64,000 nucleotides of DNA from assembly GCA_934271465.1 (NCBI GenBank), contig CAKQRQ010000006.1:42198-106197 (forward strand). Direction: 5' to 3'. The position numbers and the translations under genes are program-made. Below, one piece after another: positions 51,144 through 60,586 of this stretch (the first letter of the stretch is position 1; every line of letters begins with the position of its first letter). The notes below the pieces were generated by a model. It had not been told where the DNA came from, ran no database searches, and saw only the letters and a list, made by a program, of their open reading frames with translations. Source of the stretch: an uncultured Alphaproteobacteria bacterium. GTDB lineage: Bacteria; Pseudomonadota; Alphaproteobacteria; RF32; CAG-239.

Positions 51144-53603
51144 TTAAGCAACAATATTAACAATCTTGTTCGGCACGATAATAATCTTGCGAATTTCTTT
51201 GCCCTCAAGCTGTCGTTTCACATTTTCAACAGCCAAAGCTTTGCGCTCAACTTCTTCTTTGGGCGCATCTTTGGGCATTTCAATCGTTCCTCTGACTTTG
51301 CCACAAACTTGAACCGCCAAAGTGACCGTGTTCTCCTCAGCCAATTTGGGATTTCCTTTAGGCCAATCTGCCTTGACAATCAGGTCGACATGCCCCAATC
51401 TTGCCCACATTTCCTCAGCCAAATGCGGTGTAAACGGCGACAACAGTTTGAGCAAAACCGCATACATCTCATGAGAAATTTTTTCCATGCCGGACAAATA
51501 ATTGACATAGCTCATCAAAGAGGAAACCGCCGTATTAAAGCGCATTTGGTCGATTCGTTCCGTCACTTCCAAAATACATTTGTGCATTGCGCGCAAATCA
51601 GCGGCCGTCGGCTGAATCTCTCCCTCTTTGCAAACTTTCTTAAACAGATTGTAGACCTTTCCGACAAAGCGATAAACGCCCATCAGGCTTTCTTCCGACC
51701 ACATGGCCGCCTGCTCAAAAGGCCCGATAAACATCTCATACAAACGAAACGTATCCGCACCGTAAGTATTGACAATATCGTCCGGATTAATAACGTTACC
51801 GCGGGATTTGGACATCTTTTCGCCGTTCTCGGCCAAAATCATTCCGTGAGACGTGCGTTTTTGATACGGTTCTTTTGTCGGAACCAACCCGCAGTCATAC
51901 AAAAATTTGTGCCAAAAACGAGAATACAGCAAGTGAAGCGTCGTGTGCTCCATACCGCCATTATACCAATCCACATTCATCCAATAATCCAAAGCCTCTT
52001 TAGAAGCAAACTCTTTGGTATTGTGAGGATCGCAATATCTCAAGAAATACCATGACGACCCCGCCCAGTTGGGCATTGTGTCAGTTTCGCGGCACGCTTT
52101 TCCGCCGCATTTTGGACATTTGGCTTTCAACCAATCTCCGGCCTTTGACAACGGCGATTCGCCTTCATCATTCGGATGATAATCCGGAACTTCCGGCAGC
52201 GTCAAAGGCAACTCGGATTCCGGTATCGGCTGCCAGCCGCAATGTTCGCAGTAAACCATCGGAATAGGTTCGCCCCAATATCTTTGACGCGAAAAGACCC
52301 AATCACGCAGCTTAAAGTTAACCTTTTTATCGCCAAAACCGTGCTCTTTGGCATAAGCAATAGCCTTAGCCATCGCCTCTTCCTTATTCAATCCGTCCAA
52401 AAACCCCGAGTTAATGTGCATACCGTCTTCCTCATAGGCTTTCTCCGAGATATCTCCGCCGGCCAAAACCTGAACAATCGGCAAATTAAATTTCTTCGCA
52501 AAGTCATAGTCTCTTTGGTCGTGCGCCGGAACCGCCATAATGGCGCCCGTGCCGTATCCGGTCAAAACATAATCCGAAATAAACACAGGAATCATCTGCC
52601 CCGTAAACGGATTTTTAGCTTTGATACCTTTCAGCTCAACACCGGTTTTTTCCTCGCCCATACTGCGCTGCAAATCCGACTTTTTAGCAGTTGCTTCAAC
52701 ATAAGCCTTAATTTCTTGCGGATTCTCAAACCGAGACATATACTTTTGAACAAACTCATGCTCTGGTGCCATAACCATATAAGTCACGCCGAACGCCGTA
52801 TCCGGACGGGTTGTAAAGACTTTGAGCTTATCCTCGCCAAATTCAAAATCAAGTTCTGCACCTTCACTGCGTCCAATCCAGTTAATTTGCTGCGTCTTAA
52901 CTCTATCCACAAAATCCAGCTCGTCCAAATCCTTAATCAGCCTGTCGGCATATTTGGTAATAGCAATCATCCATTGCTCTTTATCTTTGCGCACAACCTC
53001 GGCGCCGCAGCGCTCGCAATGCCCGTTAACAACTTCTTCATTGGCCAACCCGACCTTGCACGACGGACACCAGTTAATGGCAGTTTTATCTTTATAAGCC
53101 AAACCTTTTTCAAAAAACTTGATAAACATCCACTGCGTCCACTTATAATATTCGGGATCGCAGGTATTAAAACATCTATCCCAATCAAAACTGAACCCTA
53201 TAGATTTCAGCTGGCGAGTAAAATTGGCAATATTGGCTTTGGTTGATACCGCCGGATGAACACCTGTCTTAATGGCATAGTTTTCGGCCGGAAGCCCGAA
53301 TGCGTCAAAACCCATCGGATACAAAACATTAAATCCCTGCATTCTCTTTTTGCGCGCAATAACGTCCAACGCCGTATAAGAGCGCGGATGCCCCACATGA
53401 AGCCCCGCACCTGACGGATACGGAAACTCAACCAAAGCATAAAATTTTTCTTTGGTCTTATCTATGTCTACTTTATAAACCTTTTCATCTTCCCAAATTT
53501 CCTGCCATTTCTTTTCAATGGTCTTAAAATTGTATCTGTCTTCCAGCTGCCACTCTTTGGCCCATTCTTCAAAAGAATTTTTTCCGTTAAATTTCTTGTT
53601 CAT
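51144..53603 (-). CDS. leuS: Leucyl-tRNA synthetase
   Basis: Class I synthetase charging tRNA(Leu). The 819 residues hold the HIGH-type motif PYPSGAGLHVGH (HVGH 69-72), the editing domain, a zinc-like CPSCKVG/CERCG segment near 180, and KMSKS in GEKMSKSRGNV near residue 594. The C-terminal ELLKLL-type anticodon domain and a small tail (VAVENVKRQLEGKEIRKIIIVPNKIVNIV) complete it. It leads the leuS-lptE-holA operon. Confidence 0.97.
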   Translation of the reverse strand: MNKKFNGKNSFEEWAKEWQLEDRYNFKTIEKKWQEIWEDEKVYKVDIDKTKEKFYALVEFPYPSGAGLHVGHPRSYTALDVIARKKRMQGFNVLYPMGFDAFGLPAENYAIKTGVHPAVSTKANIANFTRQLKSIGFSFDWDRCFNTCDPEYYKWTQWMFIKFFEKGLAYKDKTAINWCPSCKVGLANEEVVNGHCERCGAEVVRKDKEQWMIAITKYADRLIKDLDELDFVDRVKTQQINWIGRSEGAELDFEFGEDKLKVFTTRPDTAFGVTYMVMAPEHEFVQKYMSRFENPQEIKAYVEATAKKSDLQRSMGEEKTGVELKGIKAKNPFTGQMIPVFISDYVLTGYGTGAIMAVPAHDQRDYDFAKKFNLPIVQVLAGGDISEKAYEEDGMHINSGFLDGLNKEEAMAKAIAYAKEHGFGDKKVNFKLRDWVFSRQRYWGEPIPMVYCEHCGWQPIPESELPLTLPEVPDYHPNDEGESPLSKAGDWLKAKCPKCGGKACRETDTMPNWAGSSWYFLRYCDPHNTKEFASKEALDYWMNVDWYNGGMEHTTLHLLYSRFWHKFLYDCGLVPTKEPYQKRTSHGMILAENGEKMSKSRGNVINPDDIVNTYGADTFRLYEMFIGPFEQAAMWSEESLMGVYRFVGKVYNLFKKVCKEGEIQPTAADLRAMHKCILEVTERIDQMRFNTAVSSLMSYVNYLSGMEKISHEMYAVLLKLLSPFTPHLAEEMWARLGHVDLIVKADWPKGNPKLAEENTVTLAVQVCGKVRGTIEMPKDAPKEEVERKALAVENVKRQLEGKEIRKIIIVPNKIVNIVA

Positions 53604-53729
53604 CTCTTTACCCTGTTCTCTAGCGGCATTTTGCCCCGAAAAATTAAAATCAGTATCAAAAATACTTTACTTTGAGTTATTTGACAAGAGTCATTTTTAG
53701 CCTTGTATTTATTCAAACGATTCAATAAA

Positions 53730-55031
53730 ATGTTTCAAAACGAATTTCAAACGCTGCTGAGAAAACAAATGGCCGATTCAAGAGAACTATCTCTGTATAT
53801 TTTGCAAAACATCCTTGAAAATAAAAGCATTTCAAGCCTGTCCGATACCAAAAGCGCCGAAAAAGAAACGGCTTTTATCAGAATGCTGACCCTGACGGCG
53901 CTGCGTCATCTGGTATATATTCGGAATATTTTAAAAAAACTCATCACAAAAAAACTTTCCAAGCAAAATCTTGTGGCTCAATACGCCCTTATTTTAGGAG
54001 CAACCGAACTTCTATATATGCAAACGCCTGACTATGCCGTCATCAATTCTTATGTCAATCTGGCCAAGAAACATACTGACAAATATATTGCAGGATTCGT
54101 CAATGCCGTTCTGCGCAAAATAAGCGCTTCCAAACAAGAATTTATAAAAGAGGATTCGGGCGAATTTTTCCCGCATGATTTCCGCGCCCTCCTAAAAAAA
54201 GACTATTCAACCAAAACTATCGATTCTATCGAAAAAGCTTGTTTAAACGAACCGCTTTTAGATATAACCTGCACTAACAAAGATTCTGAACAAAGACTAA
54301 AGGGACAAAAGCTGCCCTTAGGAACGATTCGTCTTCCAAACAATGGTAAAATATCTGATCTCCCCGACTATGAAAAAGGTCTCTGGTGGGTTCAGGACTT
54401 TTCATCAGCTCTGCCGGTTAAAATGCTGCAAGATTTATCGGGAAAAGAGGTTTTGGAACTCTGCGCCGCTCCTGGAGGAAAAACAGCTCAACTATTAAGC
54501 GCCGGAGCCAAAGTAACCTGTTTGGATATTTCTGAAGATCGCCTTAAAACACTCAAAGAAAACCTTTCCCGCCTTCATCTGTCACCCGTTGACGTATTGT
54601 GCCGAGATGCTCTTGATTTTTTGAAAACAAATCAAAAAAAATATGACATCATTTTGTTGGACGCTCCCTGTTCGGCCACAGGAACAATCCGCCGACATCC
54701 AGAAATCGCTCACCTGAAAACCATTGAAGACGTTACCCGTCAGGCTGCTTTGCAGTCAGATATTCTTGCTTTAGTGGACAACTCCCTTGCCATCGGCGGA
54801 ACATTGCTCTATTGCACATGTTCTTTATGCAAAAACGAGGGCGAACATCAAATTGATACCTTCCTCACAAACCATACAAACTACCGCACAGAAAACTTAA
54901 ATTTGCTTTTGCCTGAGGAACTCAAACAAATCGGAACCCCTGAAGGCTTTGTCAGGATTCTCCCTCAACATCTCTCGAAATTCGGCGGCGCCGATGGATT
55001 CTTTATTGCTGTGCTAAAGAAAGGCCTCTGA
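53730..55031 (+). CDS. rsmB: 16S rRNA (cytosine(967)-C(5))-methyltransferase RsmB
   Basis: RsmB/Sun family rRNA m5C methyltransferase of about 433 residues. An N-terminal NusB-like RNA-binding domain (REKILTLR-type helices, QYALILGATELLYMQTPDYAVINSYV) is followed by the methyltransferase with LELCAAPGGKTAQLL, LLDAPCSATGTIRRHPE and the CTCS active-site region near the end. The start is uncertain: TTG at 53703, ATG at 53730 and ATG at 53769 all lack a strong ribosome site. The gene is followed at 1 nt by the next. Confidence 0.88.
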   Translation: MFQNEFQTLLRKQMADSRELSLYILQNILENKSISSLSDTKSAEKETAFIRMLTLTALRHLVYIRNILKKLITKKLSKQNLVAQYALILGATELLYMQTPDYAVINSYVNLAKKHTDKYIAGFVNAVLRKISASKQEFIKEDSGEFFPHDFRALLKKDYSTKTIDSIEKACLNEPLLDITCTNKDSEQRLKGQKLPLGTIRLPNNGKISDLPDYEKGLWWVQDFSSALPVKMLQDLSGKEVLELCAAPGGKTAQLLSAGAKVTCLDISEDRLKTLKENLSRLHLSPVDVLCRDALDFLKTNQKKYDIILLDAPCSATGTIRRHPEIAHLKTIEDVTRQAALQSDILALVDNSLAIGGTLLYCTCSLCKNEGEHQIDTFLTNHTNYRTENLNLLLPEELKQIGTPEGFVRILPQHLSKFGGADGFFIAVLKKGL

Positions 55032-55032
55032 T

Positions 55033-55914
55033 ATGCTTTTTTCAAAACAACCAACTCCCAAAAATAAAAAAATAGCTATCATCGGCACTTCGCCTTTAGC
55101 TTTTTATCTGAGTGACACATTTATTGAAAACGGATATAACGTCAAACAGATTGTGCCTCTGAATCTTTTAGATAATTTTACTCATTCAGGCGCCATAACT
55201 GTCAAATCTTCTCTTTACAAAAACCACCGTCAGGAATTTTCTTTTACCTCCGAACTCAAAAATGATGTCGATTTTTGCTTTTTGGCTTCTGCACCCGAAA
55301 ATTACCGCAGCGATTTGCTCCTCCTGACAAACTCGTTTCTTAAAAATATCCCCTTGATTAATCTTTCAAGCTTTTACAATCATTTCCTGTTCCATGAACA
55401 AGCAGACTATCAGGAAATCCCTGCTTTTTTCAAAGGGTGGATTAATTTTGACGGCGTAACCTTACAGCCTCTTGAAAAACAAAGCCGCCTTATTTTGGAA
55501 TGTCCGATTGAAAAAGCAGTTGAAATCAAAAAACTGTTTGATGATACGCCTTTCAACCTGATATTTGCCGAAAACAACAAAAACACATTCTGGCAGAATT
55601 TGGCAGCCTTTTTCTTAACAAACCTGCTTTTAACAAGCTACAGCCAATCCATTTCCAAAATTTTTGCCGATAAAGAAACCCGCGCTATTGCCGACAAAGC
55701 CATCAAAGAACTCTGTTTTCTGGCAAAAAAAGAAAAAGTTTTCCTTGAACCCTCAAAAATCCTCACAGACATCTATGCCTGTCCAGATGAATATAAAAGC
55801 GAATTCTCCTCTGCCAAAGGAATTCACGTTCTCGGACAATTGATACAAAACCTCACACCTTTTGAAACACCGGAAGTGCAAAATCTTTTAAATACCACCG
55901 TCAAGAAATACTAG
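55033..55914 (+). CDS. Ketopantoate reductase-like dehydrogenase (hypothetical)
   Basis: A 293-residue protein with an N-terminal Rossmann-like segment (KIAIIGTSPLAFYLSDTFIENG) and a helical C-terminal half (KEIRAIADKAIKELCFLAKKEK-type). The layout resembles the ApbA/PanE family, which reduces ketopantoate with NADPH, but the key Lys and Glu cannot be confirmed by eye. The glycine motif is weaker than usual (GTSPLA). It starts 1 nt after rsmB and is followed by 88 nt of noncoding DNA. A different reductase is possible. Confidence 0.5.
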   Translation: MLFSKQPTPKNKKIAIIGTSPLAFYLSDTFIENGYNVKQIVPLNLLDNFTHSGAITVKSSLYKNHRQEFSFTSELKNDVDFCFLASAPENYRSDLLLLTNSFLKNIPLINLSSFYNHFLFHEQADYQEIPAFFKGWINFDGVTLQPLEKQSRLILECPIEKAVEIKKLFDDTPFNLIFAENNKNTFWQNLAAFFLTNLLLTSYSQSISKIFADKETRAIADKAIKELCFLAKKEKVFLEPSKILTDIYACPDEYKSEFSSAKGIHVLGQLIQNLTPFETPEVQNLLNTTVKKY

Positions 55915-56002
55915 CATAACCTTGTTATCTGACTTGAAGAAAAAAAGCTCTTCAGGTATATATAAAAAATATTAAGTCAATTCTCCGACAAAGGTTTTAC
56001 TC

Positions 56003-57067
56003 ATGAGTATGCAAACAATTGTTATCGGAATATCATTCTTGACCTGCCTGTTTCTCGCAGCAGTTTTATTTACCTTGTTTTCAAAAAAAGAATTTTTGCA
56101 GACAAATCTTCTTTCCGCCCCTTTAGCCTTTTGCCTGACCGCTGTTCTGGGCATAGGGGGCTTATCTCTTGCATTTTGGTATGACAATGATTTTGTCGCA
56201 ATAATGACGCCGAGGCTTTACCTGACTCCTCTGTTAAGTCTTTTATTAATAATGATTTCTTTTTTCATAAAAATAAGAGGCTCTGTTGAAGTCGGAACAT
56301 TTTTGGCTTCTTTAATTGCCGTTTTCGGCACAGACTCCCTTTTAATGATATTTCCTCAGCTGCCGGAATGGATTAACCAGTCATTGACCGTTCTTTTGCT
56401 GTGGGAATTTGCGCTAAGCTTCCGAGCCGTTTCCGGACTCAACCCTCTGCCTCAAACCGAAGGACTGACCATTTCCGGAGGATTAGTCCTCTTATATCTT
56501 TTTGGGCTGGCCCCCTTTATCATCGGCCTTACATGCGCCGGTCTGTTCGGCATCTTTCTGATTGCTTACGTTCGCTGCCCTCTTCAACCTTTCGGCCCCA
56601 AATACATATCCGCCATCGGATTTATCCTCGGATGGCTGGGGCTTATCTCTTATCGCGAATACCTTTTGCCTAGCTTTCTGATATTTTCAATGTTCTTCTT
56701 AGCTGAAGCCGTCATCTGCACAGCTCGAAAAATAACGTTTCTGCCCAAATATCAAGAATTCATCTATAATGCCGTAACAATCCAATCCCTCAAAGAAGGA
56801 TTATCGGCCGACAATCTCATCCGCGTCATTTGGAACACAAATATTTTGCTTCTGTTGCTCGGTCTCTTCCAAACAAACAGCCCAAACACCTATTCTTTGC
56901 CTCTGTTTGCCGCTATTATAACAGCTTGGCAGCTTTACAGAATGCTTCATTGGCAAACAGAATCCAAAACGCTCAAAGAAACGCACGAAGAAGTTGTTAA
57001 AGAGCTCAAAACCTCGTTAAAAAACATTTTCAATAATGACAAAGACAACCCATCGGACAAAAAATAA
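56003..57067 (+). CDS. Polytopic membrane protein, 354 residues
   Basis: About ten hydrophobic segments, for example SFLTCLFLAAVLFTLF, YLTPLLSLLLIMISFFI and ILLLLLGLFQ, and a charged C-terminal tail in the cytoplasm. The spacing of loops (VSGLNPLPQTEGL, RCPLQPFGPKY, then a helix) is slightly reminiscent of the MraY/WecA fold, but its conserved Asp residues are not seen, so this is not claimed. AAAGG precedes the ATG. Its stop overlaps the next start by 1 nt, so the two proteins are translated together. Confidence 0.6.
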   Translation: MSMQTIVIGISFLTCLFLAAVLFTLFSKKEFLQTNLLSAPLAFCLTAVLGIGGLSLAFWYDNDFVAIMTPRLYLTPLLSLLLIMISFFIKIRGSVEVGTFLASLIAVFGTDSLLMIFPQLPEWINQSLTVLLLWEFALSFRAVSGLNPLPQTEGLTISGGLVLLYLFGLAPFIIGLTCAGLFGIFLIAYVRCPLQPFGPKYISAIGFILGWLGLISYREYLLPSFLIFSMFFLAEAVICTARKITFLPKYQEFIYNAVTIQSLKEGLSADNLIRVIWNTNILLLLLGLFQTNSPNTYSLPLFAAIITAWQLYRMLHWQTESKTLKETHEEVVKELKTSLKNIFNNDKDNPSDKK

Positions 57068-58428
57068 TGAGCCTTTTATCTTTTTTGAAAAATTCATTTC
57101 TGACTCCTCGAACAGAAACTTCCGAAACCCTTTCTGAGGAAGAAGCTTTAAAAATTAAATTCAATGTTGTTGTCATTGAATTTGCAGAAAATGTTGAAAA
57201 TTCTTCTGGAGAAATACTAACCGCTTTGCTCCACACGATTCCTTATCTGAGCGTTCATTACTTCAACGAACCTTTCAACAAAAATTTTCTCAATCTTGAA
57301 GGACGGACATTTTTTGATTTCATAGACAAAGGCCAAACCATTCTTGATAAAACAAAAGCAGATGTTCTGATTTGGGGCTATCGAGATGATGATAAAATAC
57401 GTCTTAATTTTCAAACCTCTTACCAATATGAGAAGAACAACACGTCCCTTATCTCTCTGATTGACAGTCTTTATCTTCCAGCTACCATTTTTGATGCGGC
57501 GGCTCAATTTCCAAAACCGATTCTCAACCTGATTTTAGGAGCAATTATCGCCAGCATCAACACACCGGCAAAGACAACGGAAATTCAGCAAAAATATTTA
57601 TTGAAAAAAATTATTCACGTTTTGTCATCTGACAATTCTGCAAAAAATATGCCTTTAAGTGATTTGCCTTACATCATGAATTTTTTGGCGCTAATTTATT
57701 TAAGCTATTGCAAACAAAACAACAATCTTAAAGAGTTCAAGATTGTTAACAATCTCTTAGAAACAGCCGTCAAACATCAGGATTTAATCAAAAATCCTCT
57801 GCATTTAGGATGTATTTACAATCATCTGGGACAACTACATGCAGCCGCGCTCAAAACTGTAGAAAACAGCACCAAACATTTCAAAGGCGCCATCGGGAAT
57901 TACCAACGGGCTCAAAAATATCTCGGAAAATACACTTATCCCTATGATTACGGATTTATTTCTTTCAAACTATCCGACTTGCTCTATGATTTTTGGAAAC
58001 AAAAAGAAGATTTACAAGCTCTGCGCGATTCCGTTTTTAACCTACGCGAAGCCGAAAAAATATTTACCTATGCATTATTTCCCGAGTTTTGGGCAGATAT
58101 AGAAGGAGAGCTCGGACACCGGCTCAGCGTCCTCGGCTCACTGACAAAAAACAACGCCATCGCGGAATTGGCCATTGCTGCCTATAAAAATCAGCAAAAA
58201 ATAATTACAGAAAACAGAGATCCATTTCTCTGGGCCGCCATTCAAGAAAACATCGGCAATATCTACTATCGCCTTGGAAAAGAAAATGACGACAAAGACT
58301 CTCTGGAAGAAAGCTTAGAATATTTCCATGATGCTCTTTATATTTTTGAAAATATGGACATAGCCGATTCCGTTAAAAGATTAACATCAAGCATCGCCAA
58401 ATCATCAAATTTGCTTAGCTTGATTTAG
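57067..58428 (+). CDS. TPR-like repeat protein, 453 residues
   Basis: No named family. The N-terminal half (to about 140) has an alpha/beta character (NVVVIEFAENVEN, KADVLIWGYRDDDKIRL). The C-terminal half consists of helical repeats similar to TPRs (YNHLGQLHAAALKTVENSTKHF, ENIGNIYYRLGKENDDKDSLEESLEYFHDAL). This arrangement occurs in scaffold proteins. No signal peptide. Coupled by a 1-nt overlap to the upstream membrane protein, so the pair probably works together. Convergent overlap of 4 nt with the TlpA-like gene. Confidence 0.6.
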   Translation: MSLLSFLKNSFLTPRTETSETLSEEEALKIKFNVVVIEFAENVENSSGEILTALLHTIPYLSVHYFNEPFNKNFLNLEGRTFFDFIDKGQTILDKTKADVLIWGYRDDDKIRLNFQTSYQYEKNNTSLISLIDSLYLPATIFDAAAQFPKPILNLILGAIIASINTPAKTTEIQQKYLLKKIIHVLSSDNSAKNMPLSDLPYIMNFLALIYLSYCKQNNNLKEFKIVNNLLETAVKHQDLIKNPLHLGCIYNHLGQLHAAALKTVENSTKHFKGAIGNYQRAQKYLGKYTYPYDYGFISFKLSDLLYDFWKQKEDLQALRDSVFNLREAEKIFTYALFPEFWADIEGELGHRLSVLGSLTKNNAIAELAIAAYKNQQKIITENRDPFLWAAIQENIGNIYYRLGKENDDKDSLEESLEYFHDALYIFENMDIADSVKRLTSSIAKSSNLLSLI

Positions 58429-58946
58429 TTTTGAGCTTTTATTTTATAAATATACTCAATAACATCTTCGTCATCCCAGTCCAGAGATCCTCGGATTCTT
58501 CCGATTTCCTGAGAATCCTCATTAATTAAAACAGCATGCGGAGAGGTGAATATACCAAAATCTGTTGCCAAAGAATTATTTTTATCAACGTAAATTTCCA
58601 AATTTTCCGCTTTGCGTTTTTTCAAAAGAGCCTTTTGGTCGGCAATCGTCTCCCAATCTTCCGCCGGAGAAATCATAATCAGCCTGATACCTGTTCCTTT
58701 TGTTTTTTCAACAAACCGGCTTACATCAGGCAGCTCTCGAAGGCAGGGCACACAAGACTTAGACCAAAACAATGCAATAACAAATTCACCGGCAAAACTA
58801 TCCAATGCCACGGCCTTGCCATATTGATCAAAGACAGCTGTTTCTGGAACTTTTCTCGAATAGGCAAAAATATTCACACCTTTTTCGGCATAAGCATTTG
58901 CCCCCAAACACAGCAAAAACAAAACAAACAATATTTTTTTAATCAT
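58425..58946 (-). CDS. TlpA/ResA-like periplasmic thioredoxin
   Basis: A 173-residue protein with a signal peptide (KILFVLFLLCLGANAYA), a thioredoxin fold and the active site FWSKSCVPC with Cys65 and Cys68. It has the LRELPDV sequence after the active site and DFGIFTSPHAVLI, the cis-proline loop, as in TlpA/ResA proteins, which reduce disulfides in the periplasm for cytochrome c or other maturation. No cytochrome c gene is near. The partner is unknown. Confidence 0.8.
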   Translation of the reverse strand: MIKKILFVLFLLCLGANAYAEKGVNIFAYSRKVPETAVFDQYGKAVALDSFAGEFVIALFWSKSCVPCLRELPDVSRFVEKTKGTGIRLIMISPAEDWETIADQKALLKKRKAENLEIYVDKNNSLATDFGIFTSPHAVLINEDSQEIGRIRGSLDWDDEDVIEYIYKIKAQN

Positions 58947-59028
58947 TTTCTTTTGTATAACTCAAATTTTACTTACCGTTTATCCTCTGATAAGTATATG
59001 ATAAATAAAAATAGTAAAGGAAGCGTAT

Positions 59029-59157
59029 ATGAAAAAAATTTTTATATTTTTACTGCTTATATTTACCATCTCGGTTTTAAGCGCTTGCGGCAAGTCGGCA
59101 AGACCTGTCCCCTATCCGGACAGCGGCTACCCGCGCACCTACCCCAATAACAGATAG
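59029..59157 (+). CDS. Small lipoprotein, LptM-like
   Basis: A 42-residue ORF with AAGGAAG before its ATG. It has a hydrophobic signal (KKIFIFLLLIFTISV) and lipobox LSAC, with Cys21 as the lipidation site. The mature part is 22 residues and rich in Pro and Tyr (GKSARPVPYPDSGYPRTYP). Similar short proteins occur in many alphaproteobacteria, and LptM (YifL) assists LptD folding in E. coli. The assignment as LptM is tentative. It lies 12 nt upstream of the VWA gene. Confidence 0.65.
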   Translation: MKKIFIFLLLIFTISVLSACGKSARPVPYPDSGYPRTYPNNR

Positions 59158-59169
59158 AAAGGTTCAGTG

Positions 59170-59853
59170 ATGGCTGTAGATTCTCTTGATGAAGAAATGA
59201 TTCCCTATGTCGAATTTGCCGACAATGCCAACGAACGCACTCCTTGCGTTTTGGTTTTGGATTGTTCCGGCTCCATGCGGGGCGAACCGATTAAACAACT
59301 GAATACAGGCCTCAAAGCCCTTGAGCAAGAGCTCAAAGACGATATTGATGCCTCTTCAAGAGTTCAGCTTCTGATTATCAAAGCTTTTGGAAAAGACGAA
59401 GCCGTTGTTTCCTCTGATTGGATTGACGCAATGAATTTTGAAGCCCCCGAAATGGAAGCCGGCGGATTAACTCCGCTTGGCAAAGCTATGGAACTGGCCT
59501 TAAAAAAAATAGAAGAGCAAAAAGCCCTTTACGACAGCTGCGGCATTACATCCAAACGCCCTTGGATCTTTTTAATCAGCGACGGCGAGCCGACGGATTA
59601 TGATTGGGAAATTGTTGCAAAAAAATGCCGCGAAGCCCAAAAGAATAAAAAAGTCGTCATTCACGCCGTTGGAACTCAAGGCGCTAATCTTGACAAATTG
59701 GCTCAATTCTCCACCAACAGCCCCAAACGCCTCAGTGGATTAAGATTTACCGAATTTTTCCTCTGGCTCAGCCGCAGCGTTTCCTGCGTTTCTCGCGCAG
59801 CACCTAATGCAACGGATTTATTGGAAGATACCGATGCCTGGGACGAAAAATAA
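59170..59853 (+). CDS. VWA-domain protein of the TerY/YegL type
   Basis: A 227-residue von Willebrand A protein. The MIDAS motif is Asp31-Cys-Ser33-Gly-Ser35 (LDCSGSM), with the later metal residues Thr in GLTPLGKA and Asp in ISDGEPTD. The start at 59170 is chosen since AAAGG lies 7 nt upstream; the codon before is GTG. It overlaps the PP2C gene by 20 nt. VWA, PP2C and kinase together form the TerY-P triad described for tellurite-linked stress systems, and YegL-YegK-YegI in E. coli. Confidence 0.85.
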   Translation: MAVDSLDEEMIPYVEFADNANERTPCVLVLDCSGSMRGEPIKQLNTGLKALEQELKDDIDASSRVQLLIIKAFGKDEAVVSSDWIDAMNFEAPEMEAGGLTPLGKAMELALKKIEEQKALYDSCGITSKRPWIFLISDGEPTDYDWEIVAKKCREAQKNKKVVIHAVGTQGANLDKLAQFSTNSPKRLSGLRFTEFFLWLSRSVSCVSRAAPNATDLLEDTDAWDEK

Positions 59854-60586
59854 GCACCTCTCTGCAAAAGTCATAGCATCAAGCGTTGCCGGACAATTGC
59901 ATATTTCCCAAAATATGCCTTGTCAGGACTGCTATAATTATGCCCTTGGAAAAAATCTAATAGCCATTGTTTCTGACGGAGCCGGCTCCGCCAAATACGG
60001 CAAAACAGGCGCCCGCACCGTTTGCGAAACTTTATGCGATTTACTCAAAAACGCTGACTTTAGTAAAATAGAAGACGAAATTGTCCGTGCAATCAAAATT
60101 GTCCGACAAAAATTGACCTACCATCGTTATAACAAAACTAAAGATGATTTGGGCTTAGCACCCTTTGCGGCCACAATCGTCGGTGTTGCCTACAAAGACA
60201 AAAAAGGCATCTTCTTCCATATCGGAGACGGCGCCGCACTCTCCCTGCACACCGATAACACCTTTACAGCCTCGCGTCCCGAAAACGGCAGTTTTTCATG
60301 TGAAACCTTTTTCTTTACCCAACAGGCCTGGCGCGAAAATCTGCGCTTTACAAAATTTTCAAACGCACAAAGCATTTTTCTGATGTCTGACGGATTGACT
60401 TCTTTTGCTTTCAGACCCGATTTTTCAGACATTGAATCGAAATTCATCACGCCCATCAACGATTTTCTAAAAGCTGAAAAGAGCTTAAGCAAAGCCAAAA
60501 AAGCTCTGACCAACACGCTCAACACACCAAAGGCGCACAAACTGAATCCCGATGACAAAACTCTTGTTTGGATAAAGGTCGAGTAA
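59834..60586 (+). CDS. PP2C-family protein phosphatase (YegK-like)
   Basis: A 250-residue serine/threonine phosphatase of the PPM/PP2C type. Metal-binding Asp residues are seen in QDCYNY (Asp32), VSDGAGSA (Asp48), HIGDGAAL and FLMSDGL. The start at 59834 (MPGTKNK) follows GGAAG; an in-frame ATG at 59807 is less likely. The gene overlaps the VWA gene by 20 nt and its stop overlaps the kinase start by 1 nt. It probably reverses phosphorylation by that kinase. Confidence 0.82.
   Translation: MPGTKNKHLSAKVIASSVAGQLHISQNMPCQDCYNYALGKNLIAIVSDGAGSAKYGKTGARTVCETLCDLLKNADFSKIEDEIVRAIKIVRQKLTYHRYNKTKDDLGLAPFAATIVGVAYKDKKGIFFHIGDGAALSLHTDNTFTASRPENGSFSCETFFFTQQAWRENLRFTKFSNAQSIFLMSDGLTSFAFRPDFSDIESKFITPINDFLKAEKSLSKAKKALTNTLNTPKAHKLNPDDKTLVWIKVE

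Noticed and set aside
52176..53246. 356-codon open frame antisense to leuS
   Set aside because: Shadow of leuS, whose motifs are complete; the translation is rich in Arg, Phe and Asn with no family signature.
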